Below, one piece after another: positions 29,042 through 35,040 of a DNA stretch of 36,361 bases. The DNA lies in the NCBI GenBank assembly GCA_025963875.1, contig JAOPZY010000027.1, positions 1 through 36,361 of the forward strand, in the 5' to 3' direction. The notes below the pieces were generated by a model. That model worked only from the letters and a program-made list of their open reading frames with translations, was not told the origin of the DNA and ran no database searches. This stretch comes from Actinomycetota bacterium (GTDB lineage Bacteria; Actinomycetota; CADDZG01; JAHWKV01; JAOPZY01). Each line of letters opens with the position of its first letter. Within the stretch, counting starts at the first letter, position 1. Made by a program: the position numbers and the translations under genes.

Positions 29042-30216
29042 TGCGCGCGATCCATGCCCTGGGCCACGCCGTGGTGCTGGCCGGCTCGATGACCTGGGAG
29101 ATCCTCTGGGCACTCATCTTGGGCTTTGCCCTGTCGGCGATCGTCCAGGCCCTCGTGCGACGTGAGACCGTCGTACGTCTGCTGGGCGACGACCGGCCCA
29201 GGACCCTGGCGATCGCCGCCGCACTAGGCGCCGCGAGCTCGTCGTGTTCCTACGCAGCTGTCGCCCTGGCCCGTTCGCTGTTCCGCAAGGGTGCCAGCTT
29301 CACGGCCGCGATGGCCTTCGAGATCGCTTCCACCAACCTCGTCATCGAGCTCGGCATCATCCTGGCCCTCCTGCTCGGGTGGCAGTTCACCCTCGCCGAG
29401 TTCATCGGAGGCCCGCTGATGATCATTTTCATCGCCGTGGCTTTCCGCCTGTTCCTCCGGCAGCGGTTGGTCGAGGAGGCTCGCCGCCAGGCAGACAGAG
29501 GGCTGGCCGGCTCGATGGAGGGCCATGCCGCCATGGACATGAGCATCGTCGGCGAGGGCATGTTCGGGCAGCGGCTGCGCTCGGCGGAGGGGTTCACGGC
29601 GGTGTCGCACATCTTCGTCATGGAGTGGGCCGCGGTCCTTCGGGACATCGTCATCGGCCTGGCGCTCGCAGGCGCCATCGGGGCCTGGGTGCCCGATCGC
29701 TTCTGGCGCCACTTCTTCCTGGCGGGCCATCCCCTCGCTTCCAAGCTGTGGGGACCGATCGTCGGGCCGCTCGTGTCGGTGGTGAGCTTCGTGTGCTCCA
29801 TCGGCAACGTGCCCCTGGCCGGCGTGTTGTGGAACGGCGGCATCAGCTTCGGCGGGGTGATCAGCTTCATCTTCGCCGACCTCATCATCCTGCCCATCCT
29901 GGTCATCTACCGGAAGTACTACGGCACGAAGATGGCGCTGTTCATCGCCGCCACCTTCTACGCCGCCATGGTCGCCGCCGGCTACGCCATCGAAGTCCTG
30001 TTCGGCCTGCTCCACCTGATCCCGCACGAGCGGGCAGCCAAGGTGGTGGAAGCCGGCGTCACGTGGAACTACACCACCTTCTTGAACCTCGGGTTCCTGG
30101 TGCTCGCCGGCGTGCTGGTGGTGCGCTTCCTGCGCAGCGGGGGGCGGCAGATGTTCAAGATGATGGGCGGCGGCCCGGATGACATGTCCGGCCATGGGGC
30201 AGTCCCGTCCTCATGA
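29041..30216 (+). CDS. YraQ/ArsP-type permease
   Basis: This polytopic protein has 391 residues with about 8-9 membrane helices. It belongs to the permease family (DUF318/ArsP_1) that includes organoarsenical and putative metal exporters. Two halves carry related motifs with a central cysteine: SSCSYAAVALARSLFRKGASF (about residue 65) and VSFVCSIGNVPLAGVLWNGGISFG (about residue 265). The cytoplasmic loop between them is Met/His-containing (GSMEGHAAMDMS), and the tail has a Met/Gly-rich end (MFKMMGGGPDDM). It is co-transcribed with ArsR sensor 1. A metal or metalloid substrate is inferred from context only. Confidence 0.88.
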   Translation: MRAIHALGHAVVLAGSMTWEILWALILGFALSAIVQALVRRETVVRLLGDDRPRTLAIAAALGAASSSCSYAAVALARSLFRKGASFTAAMAFEIASTNLVIELGIILALLLGWQFTLAEFIGGPLMIIFIAVAFRLFLRQRLVEEARRQADRGLAGSMEGHAAMDMSIVGEGMFGQRLRSAEGFTAVSHIFVMEWAAVLRDIVIGLALAGAIGAWVPDRFWRHFFLAGHPLASKLWGPIVGPLVSVVSFVCSIGNVPLAGVLWNGGISFGGVISFIFADLIILPILVIYRKYYGTKMALFIAATFYAAMVAAGYAIEVLFGLLHLIPHERAAKVVEAGVTWNYTTFLNLGFLVLAGVLVVRFLRSGGRQMFKMMGGGPDDMSGHGAVPSS

Positions 30217-30242
30217 GGGCCGCCTGACAGGCCGCGGAGCCC

Positions 30243-30275
30243 TTGACGTCCTGTTATCTTCACATCTATGAAGAT
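30243..30275 (+). promoter_or_regulatory. Promoter/operator region of the CadC-like regulator
   Basis: ATCTTCA (30256-30262) and TGAAGAT (30269-30275) form a perfect 7-bp inverted repeat spaced by 6 bp, over the ATG at 30268. Two promoter readings exist. One is TATCTT (30255-30260), 7 nt before ATG 30268, giving a leaderless mRNA. The other is TTGACG (30243-30248), 18 bp, TATGAA (30267-30272), which would push the true start downstream to GTG 30289. Confidence 0.6.
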
Positions 30276-30681
30276 GATTCCCGATGCTGTGGTCCCCCTG
30301 GAGCGCTGCGAGGTCGAGTGCGTCGAGCCGGAGAAGGCCGCGTCAGTCCGGGAGCGACTCCCCGGCGAGGCCGTTTCCCAGGAGCTTGCGGAGACCTTCC
30401 GGGTCCTCGCCGACGCAGGCCGTGTCCGGCTGATCCTCGCCCTGCTCGAGGGCGGCGAGCTCTGCGTCTGCGACCTTGCGGCGGTCACGGGACTGAGCCA
30501 GACCGCCTGCTCACACAACCTCCGGCTGCTGCGTGCCGGACGGATCGTTCGGTATCGAAGAAGCGGCCGCAACGTCTTCTACACCCTGGACGATGCCCAC
30601 ATCCGACTCCTGCTCGACGTGGGCCTGCAGCACCTTGGGCATGAGGGCCCCCGCCGGAGCACGGGGAACAGGAATGACTGA
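30268..30681 (+). CDS. CadC/SmtB-like metal-responsive repressor, sensor 2
   Basis: This ArsR-family winged helix has 137 residues from ATG 30268. It has two potential metal sites. The CadC-type site is Cys14-x3-Cys18 plus CVC in GELCVCDLAAV. The C-terminal helix site is D-x-H...H-x2-H (DDAHIRLLLDVGLQHLGH), the SmtB/CzrA alpha-5 pattern. If translation starts at GTG 30289, the N-terminal cysteines become Cys7 and Cys11, the CadC numbering. There is no Shine-Dalgarno sequence for either start. It likely senses Cd/Pb/Zn-type ions. It overlaps the next CDF gene by 8 bp. Confidence 0.92.
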   Translation: MKMIPDAVVPLERCEVECVEPEKAASVRERLPGEAVSQELAETFRVLADAGRVRLILALLEGGELCVCDLAAVTGLSQTACSHNLRLLRAGRIVRYRRSGRNVFYTLDDAHIRLLLDVGLQHLGHEGPRRSTGNRND

Positions 30682-31366
30682 ACGCCCACTGCCCATCGCT
30701 TCGCCAGCCCCCCCGGCGACGGGAGGGTCGAGCCCGGCTACCGGGATGCTGGACCGCACCGGGGAACGAGCCCGGCTCGTGGCTCGGGCCCGGTTGCTTG
30801 CCTGGGGCGCCAACGCCTGGCACATGATCGAGTTCGCCATCGCCGTAGCCGCGGGCGTAGCGTCGTCCTCTACCGCGCTGGTCGGCTTCGGTGCGGACTC
30901 CCTCATCGAGGCGCTGGCCGGCTTCGTGGTCATCTGGCGCTTCGCCCGGCGGCGGAGTGAATCGGCGGCGGCCGAGCGCCGCGCTCAGCAGCTGGTCGCG
31001 ATCAGTTTCTTCCTGCTCGCCGCCTACGTCGTCGGGGACACGGTGCGGACCCTGGCCGGGGCCAGCCATCCACAGGTGAGCTGGCCAGGCATCGCCCTGG
31101 CGGCCTTCACCGCCGTGACCATGCCCCTGCTGGCGATGGCCAAGCGGCGTGTCGGTCGACAGCTCGACTCGGCGGCAACGGTGAGCGAGGGGAGCCAGAA
31201 CATGGTCTGCGCCTACCTCTCGGTCGCCCTCCTCGTCGGGTTGGGGGCCAACGCCGCCTTTGGAGCCTGGTGGGCGGACTCACTCGCGGCGCTCGTCATC
31301 GCCGGAGTGGCCATCCGGGAGGGCATCGAGAGCTGGCGGGGCGATGCCTGCTGCGATGCCTGCTGA
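30674..31366 (+). CDS. CDF-like cation transporter, compact, with Cys-rich C-terminus
   Basis: This membrane protein has 230 residues with about 6 helices. It resembles the membrane half of cation diffusion facilitators: STALVGFGADSLIEALAGFVVIW and, near the end, WWADSLAALVIAGVAIREG. The usual cytoplasmic metal-binding domain is missing. Instead the protein ends in DACCDAC, a possible metal-binding tail. GGGGA (30663-30667) precedes ATG 30674, inside the end of sensor 2. It overlaps the next gene by 23 bp, so sensor 2, this gene and the CzcD-like gene form one translationally coupled operon. Confidence 0.86.
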   Translation: MTERPLPIASPAPPATGGSSPATGMLDRTGERARLVARARLLAWGANAWHMIEFAIAVAAGVASSSTALVGFGADSLIEALAGFVVIWRFARRRSESAAAERRAQQLVAISFFLLAAYVVGDTVRTLAGASHPQVSWPGIALAAFTAVTMPLLAMAKRRVGRQLDSAATVSEGSQNMVCAYLSVALLVGLGANAAFGAWWADSLAALVIAGVAIREGIESWRGDACCDAC

Positions 31367-32300
31367 GAAGGCTGCCGACCACGGTTCGCACGCAGGGCAC
31401 CAGCACGGCGCGCTAGATCCGGACGCGGACCGGCGCCGCCTGGGCTTCGTGTTCGTCCTCATCCTCGCCTTTATGGCCGGCGAGGTCGTGGTCGGCATCC
31501 TGGCCCACTCCCTTGCGCTCCTTTCCGACGCCGGGCACATGCTCACCGACGCCGGGGCGATCGCTCTCTCACTGGTCGCGGTGCACCTTGCTGCTCGTCG
31601 GCCCGAGGGCGGGATGACCTTCGGTCTGAAGCGGGCGGAGATCCTCTCGGCGCTCGTCAACGGAGCCGCCCTTCTCGGCCTGGGGATCCTGGTCATCTAC
31701 GAGGCCATTGGTCGCCTGATCTCGCCGCCACCGGTCGAGGGACTCCCCGTTCTCGTCGTGGCCATCGGCGGCGTCGGGGTGAACCTGGTGGCCACGTGGC
31801 AGCTGGCCAAGGCGAACCGGAGGAGCCTGAACATCAAGGCGAGCTACAAGCACATCCTGACCGACCTCTACGCCTTCGTCGGCACGGCGATCGCCGCGGT
31901 GCTCATCCTCACGACAGGGTTCCTGCGGGCCGACGCCCTCGCCTCGCTGGCCGTCGCTGCGCTGATGCTGCACGCCTCCTACCAACTGCTGCGGGATGCC
32001 GGCCGGATTCTCCTCGAGGCGGCTCCGGTTGGCATGGACCCCCGTGAGATCGGCCAGAGCCTCGTGGACCATGCGTGCGTGACCAACGTCCACGACCTGC
32101 ACATATGGGAGATCACCTCGGGCTTTCCCGCTCTCTCGGCCCACGTCCTCGTGCGACCTGGCGACGACTGCCACAAGGTCCGCGAAGAGCTGGAGCAGCT
32201 CCTCGCGGAGCGCTTCGGCATCGACCACACCACGCTGCAGGTCGACCACGACCAGGCGGGCCGTCTGCTCTCCATCGAGAGGCGCCCACCCAAGCCTTGA
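31344..32300 (+). CDS. CzcD-like CDF Zn/Cd/Co exporter
   Basis: This protein has 318 residues. The N-terminus is His-rich (HGSHAGHQHG). Six membrane helices carry the tetrahedral zinc site as SDAGHMLTD in helix 2 and KHILTDLYAF in helix 5. The C-terminal ferredoxin-like domain (VTNVHDLHIWEITSGFPALSAHV) is complete and ends in a potential metal-binding HTTLQVDHD. ATG 31344 is chosen; ATG 31356 is also possible. It is a proton-coupled exporter by family, with Zn2+ the most likely main ion. It is the last gene of the sensor-2 operon. Confidence 0.93.
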   Translation: MPAAMPAEKAADHGSHAGHQHGALDPDADRRRLGFVFVLILAFMAGEVVVGILAHSLALLSDAGHMLTDAGAIALSLVAVHLAARRPEGGMTFGLKRAEILSALVNGAALLGLGILVIYEAIGRLISPPPVEGLPVLVVAIGGVGVNLVATWQLAKANRRSLNIKASYKHILTDLYAFVGTAIAAVLILTTGFLRADALASLAVAALMLHASYQLLRDAGRILLEAAPVGMDPREIGQSLVDHACVTNVHDLHIWEITSGFPALSAHVLVRPGDDCHKVREELEQLLAERFGIDHTTLQVDHDQAGRLLSIERRPPKP

Positions 32301-32349
32301 AGATGCCGCCGCACTCGGCCCGGTCGGCAATCATTCCCTCGTTTCGGCC

Positions 32350-32703
32350 CTACATCTCGGCGTGGTCCGGCAGGTCGGCCACGACATGATCGGCGTGGAA
32401 CAGGGCCTCTTCGGTGAGCCGGCGGACGTGGTCGTCCGTAGCGGCGTAGAAGATGCGTGTTCCTTCACGCCGGGTACTGACCAACCGGGCCAGTCTCAAC
32501 TTGGCGAGGTGCTGGGAGACGGCGGAGGGAGCCACGCCCACCAGTTCGGCGAGGCGACCGACGGACTGCTCGCCCGAAAAGAGTGCCCAGAGGATGCGCA
32601 GGCGCGTCGGTTCGGCCAGCATCCGCAGCGTCGCTGCAGCGAGCTGTGACTGTTCCGCAGTCGGGAGATCGGGATCCCCTCTTATCTGCGCATCAGCGCA
32701 CAT
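32350..32703 (-). CDS. CzrA/SmtB-like zinc-responsive repressor, sensor 3
   Basis: This ArsR-family protein has 117 residues, with LRMLAEPTRLRILWAL, then QSVGRLAELVGVAPSAVSQHLAKLRLARLVSTRREGTRIFYAA. It lacks the ELCxC cysteine box but has a full alpha-5 site: D-x-H-x10-H-x2-H in DDHVRRLTEEALFHADH, the CzrA pattern for Zn/Co. The ATG at 32703 has no Shine-Dalgarno sequence. A TAGAAT -10 (minus strand, 32715-32710) sits 6 nt upstream, so the mRNA is probably leaderless. It faces the CDF gene at 32722 with only 18 bp between starts. Confidence 0.93.
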   Translation of the reverse strand: MCADAQIRGDPDLPTAEQSQLAAATLRMLAEPTRLRILWALFSGEQSVGRLAELVGVAPSAVSQHLAKLRLARLVSTRREGTRIFYAATDDHVRRLTEEALFHADHVVADLPDHAEM

Positions 32704-32704
32704 A
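32683..32704. promoter_or_regulatory. Inverted-repeat operator for sensor 3 and its CDF
   Basis: TATCTGCGC (32683-32691) and GCGCACATA (32696-32704) form 9-bp arms with one mismatch around ATCA. It spans the start codon and presumed start site of sensor 3, and covers about -39 to -18 of the divergent CDF gene. One bound dimer could block both promoters. Confidence 0.7.
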
Positions 32705-32708
32705 ACAG

Positions 32709-32715
32709 TATTCTA
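32709..32715. promoter_or_regulatory. Overlapping divergent -10 elements (symmetric promoter)
   Basis: On the plus strand TATTCT (32709-32714) lies 7 nt before GTG 32722. On the minus strand TAGAAT (32715-32710) lies 6 nt before ATG 32703. The two -10 hexamers overlap by 5 bp and would serve two leaderless transcripts starting 19 bp apart. No -35 is recognisable on either side. Confidence 0.6.
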
Positions 32716-32721
32716 GCCCGA

Positions 32722-33630
32722 GTGAACCGTCCCGCTGGTACCGGAGCCCCTGCCCGGCACGATGAGGCGGAGCACCGGCAGGCTGCGAATCGGGCAATCG
32801 CCGTGTCGGCCGTTGGCCTGGCGCTCACGGGGGCCATCGAGCTCGTTCTCGCCCTCATCACCCACTCCGTCGGGTTGCTGGGCGACGCCCTGCACAACCT
32901 TTCGGACGTCTCCACCAGCGCGCTCGTCTTCCTCGGGTTCGCAGTATCCAAGAAGCCTCCCAGCGCCCGCTACCCCTACGGGTACGAGCGGGCCGAGGAC
33001 ATCGCCGGCCTGGGCGTTGCCCTCGTCATCTGGGCCAGCGCCCTCTTCGCCGGCGTGGAGAGCTACCGCAAACTCGTCGGTCACGGCCAGACAACGCACC
33101 TTGGGGTGGGAATGGTGGGAGCGGCGCTCGGGATCGTCGGGAACCAGGTGGTGGCCCGCTACAAGGCCCGAGTCGGGCGCCGGATCCAATCGGCCACGCT
33201 CCAAGCCGATGCCCGTCACTCCTGGCTCGATGCCCTGTCATCGCTGGGCGCCCTGATCGGTCTCGTGGTGGTCGCACTCGGCTACCGCATCGGTGACCCG
33301 ATCGCAGGCTTCGCGGTCACCCTGTTCATTCTCCACGTGGGATACGAGGTGACAACGGAGCTGGTCCATCACCTCATGGACGGCGTCGATCCAGAGACCC
33401 TCCACGTCGGGAAGGCGGCCGCCGAGGTCGTTCCTGGTGTGCTCGAGGCCGACCTTGCCGGGAGATGGACCGGCCGCACGCTGCGCCTCGACGTCGAAGC
33501 TCGCCTCGATCCGGGAGCAACCATGGCCGAGGCCGAGGCGGTGGGAAGGCAGGTGGAGACTGCGGTGCTCGATGCCGTGGAGGAAGCGAGGCAGGTTCGA
33601 TTCATTGCGCGGGCTGACGCACAGAGGTGA
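32722..33630 (+). CDS. CDF-family cation efflux protein
   Basis: This protein has 302 residues and starts at GTG 32722 with no Shine-Dalgarno sequence. Six helices are predicted. The metal-site motifs are GDALHNLSDV in helix 2 and DARHSWLDALSSLG in helix 5 (HxxxD). A cytoplasmic C-terminal domain follows (ELVHHLMDGVDPETLHVGKAAAEVVPGV to the end). The N-terminus has a few His residues (ARHDEAEHRQ). It belongs to a different CDF subgroup from the CzcD-like gene at 31344. Its divergent neighbour is the CzrA-like sensor, so Zn or Co control is likely. Confidence 0.92.
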   Translation: MNRPAGTGAPARHDEAEHRQAANRAIAVSAVGLALTGAIELVLALITHSVGLLGDALHNLSDVSTSALVFLGFAVSKKPPSARYPYGYERAEDIAGLGVALVIWASALFAGVESYRKLVGHGQTTHLGVGMVGAALGIVGNQVVARYKARVGRRIQSATLQADARHSWLDALSSLGALIGLVVVALGYRIGDPIAGFAVTLFILHVGYEVTTELVHHLMDGVDPETLHVGKAAAEVVPGVLEADLAGRWTGRTLRLDVEARLDPGATMAEAEAVGRQVETAVLDAVEEARQVRFIARADAQR

Positions 33631-34263
33631 AGTGGCTCAGAAGTCGCCGCTCGATCCCTCAAGTTAGCGTTTTGCGTGGAGGTGGAGTGCCTCGGCCACT
33701 TATGACAACAGACGTTAGTCCTCTTTCGCGCGTATCCGCGCGATTCCGGTCTAACCTCGGCCCGACCCGGGACTGGTTCTCTCTCAGGCGCGGAGAGCAC
33801 GAGTCGTGCGTACCGGCGCCGGCGCCGGTCGAACTGGCCGCGCCGCCGACGCCGTTGTTAGGCTCCACGGCCGACTGAGCCGATCCCACCATCGTCGCAA
33901 GAGTCACTCTAACCACGTCGGATTCGGGCGACTAAATCGTTGTCGGATTCGGCAACAGATTTCAGCCGGAATTCACATTTCTGTCGCGCAATGGCCACTA
34001 GGGCTCCCTACGCCTGGATCGGTCCTCCATCGTGAGCGTTTGGATACACGCGCCTGGCTACAGCTATGGAGGCAAACCGTCGTGGTCGACACCGGGCCCG
34101 ACCAGCACCGCTGCCCGATCCGGCGCGACGGGGCGCCGGGAAAGAATTCATCAGCCGTTCACAATCCCGTCAGCGTTCGGACACGCTCTCGTTTCGCCGC
34201 CTCTGTAGCGTTCGCGCCGGTGTCACCAAACTCGGTGCCGTGTGCTTCCGCGAAAGGGCGTGA
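33631..34263. other. Gene-poor stretch with palindromes
   Basis: About 630 bp show no convincing gene on either strand, and composition is less GC-rich than the rest. Visible signals are TCGCGCG/CGCGCGA around TATC (33726-33743), an 18-bp perfect palindrome (33812-33829), and AAGTGGC...GCCACTT arms (33630-33636 and 33695-33701). It marks the right border of the metal island. Confidence 0.55.
33812..33829. repeat. 18-bp perfect palindrome
   Basis: ACCGGCGCCGGCGCCGGT is its own reverse complement. It is low in complexity, so significance is uncertain. Confidence 0.7.
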
Positions 34264-34731
34264 ATGAACAGAGATGTGACCTCCTTCGGGCCGATTCGCA
34301 TTCACGAGGGTCTCGGCAAGGGGGCCGGGTGGACGAGCCGCTTCGCTCTGACGCTGGCTGTGGGTCTTTTCGCAATATTGGCGGTGTCGTGCTCGTCGTC
34401 GAAGGCTTCCCCGGGAGCGGCAGCATCCGTAAATGCCAGCAGCAAGCCGGCTCCCTCGCCGCCCACGGTAACGATCACGGTGCACCCCGCCGGGTTTGAC
34501 CCTCCCGCAGTCACGACCACCGTTGAGGGCAACATCATCTGGTCCCAGGGGGACGGGAAGGCGCACATCATCGCCTCGGGCGTTCCCGGGAAACCAGACG
34601 GAAAATTCGAGAGCGGTCCTCTGGCGAAGGGGTCCAGCTTTACCCTGGTGCTCCATACCGCGGGTACGTATCACTACTTCGACAAGAACTTCCCCACGCT
34701 GAGCGGTCAAATTGTCGTCAGGCCGCACTGA
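34264..34731 (+). CDS. Cupredoxin-like lipoprotein without the copper cysteine
   Basis: This protein has 155 residues. A hydrophobic segment (FALTLAVGLFAILAVSC) ends in a lipobox-like AVSC with Cys43, followed by a Ser/Ala/Pro linker. The cupredoxin-type beta domain runs from about residue 68 (TVTITVHPAGFDPPAVTTTVEGNIIW) to the C-terminus. His is present in GKAHIIAS and TYHYFDK. The Cys-x2-His-x4-Met loop of blue copper proteins is replaced by YHYFDKNFPTLSG, so a type-1 site is unlikely. AAAGGG lies just upstream of ATG 34264. It could bind copper differently or have lost the metal. Confidence 0.8.
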   Translation: MNRDVTSFGPIRIHEGLGKGAGWTSRFALTLAVGLFAILAVSCSSSKASPGAAASVNASSKPAPSPPTVTITVHPAGFDPPAVTTTVEGNIIWSQGDGKAHIIASGVPGKPDGKFESGPLAKGSSFTLVLHTAGTYHYFDKNFPTLSGQIVVRPH

Positions 34732-34814
34732 TCATGCTCAGGGCAAGGTTCGGCAACGCCAGCCTTACGGGAAGGTGAACTCTTGCGGAACTTTCCATCG
34801 GTCCTCTTGACTGA

Positions 34815-34886
34815 CCTGAGAAATCCGACTTAGCTGGCAACGGAAATATTCTCGAAATCCTCCGTGACACCCGTCGGATTCTCAGG
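34815..34886 (+). repeat. Long imperfect inverted repeat with nested stem (structured RNA or MITE-like)
   Basis: CCTGAGAAATCCGAC (34815-34829) pairs with GTCGGATTCTCAGG (34873-34886) over 14 bp with one bulged A. Inside, ACGGA (34840-34844) pairs with TCCGT (34861-34865). A TTGACT -35-like hexamer lies just before it. No transposase is nearby. Confidence 0.7.
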
Positions 34887-34902
34887 CAGGCAAAAGGAAG
34901 GA

Positions 34903-34941
34903 ATGAGTAGCCTCGTCGTCAGACGTGAGTTGCGTTTCTAG
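34903..34941 (+). CDS. Possible 12-codon mini-ORF
   Basis: ATG 34903 follows AAAAGGAAGGA and opens a frame coding MSSLVVRRELRF before TAG (34939-34941). The ribosome site is among the best in the window. It could be a leader peptide for the downstream surface protein or chance. Confidence 0.25.
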   Translation: MSSLVVRRELRF

Positions 34942-35040
34942 ACGCGTTTGTGGCCCACATTGGCGACGCCAGGAACAACGAAGTGCTGCTGTATGAGCAT
35001 GTTGCCCGGGCTGCAAATCGTCCACGACAGGGGGTTCCGA

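Larger units (their letters stand above)
34732..35040. other. Intergenic region with long inverted repeat and possible mini-ORF
   Basis: This 309-bp gap contains a -35-like TTGACT (34807-34812), the structured repeat at 34815-34886, and a 12-codon frame with a good ribosome site at 34903-34941. AGGGGG (about 35029-35034) is the ribosome site of the next gene. No normal-sized gene is supported. Confidence 0.55.

Noticed and set aside
33812-33829. Regulatory palindrome
   Set aside because: It is a GCC/GGC low-complexity string with no adjacent promoter, so chance is a sufficient explanation; it is listed only as a repeat.
33806-34267. A 153-codon open frame in the gene-poor region
   Set aside because: It has no family similarity, no ribosome site, contains a perfect low-complexity palindrome, and overlaps the leader of the cupredoxin-like gene.
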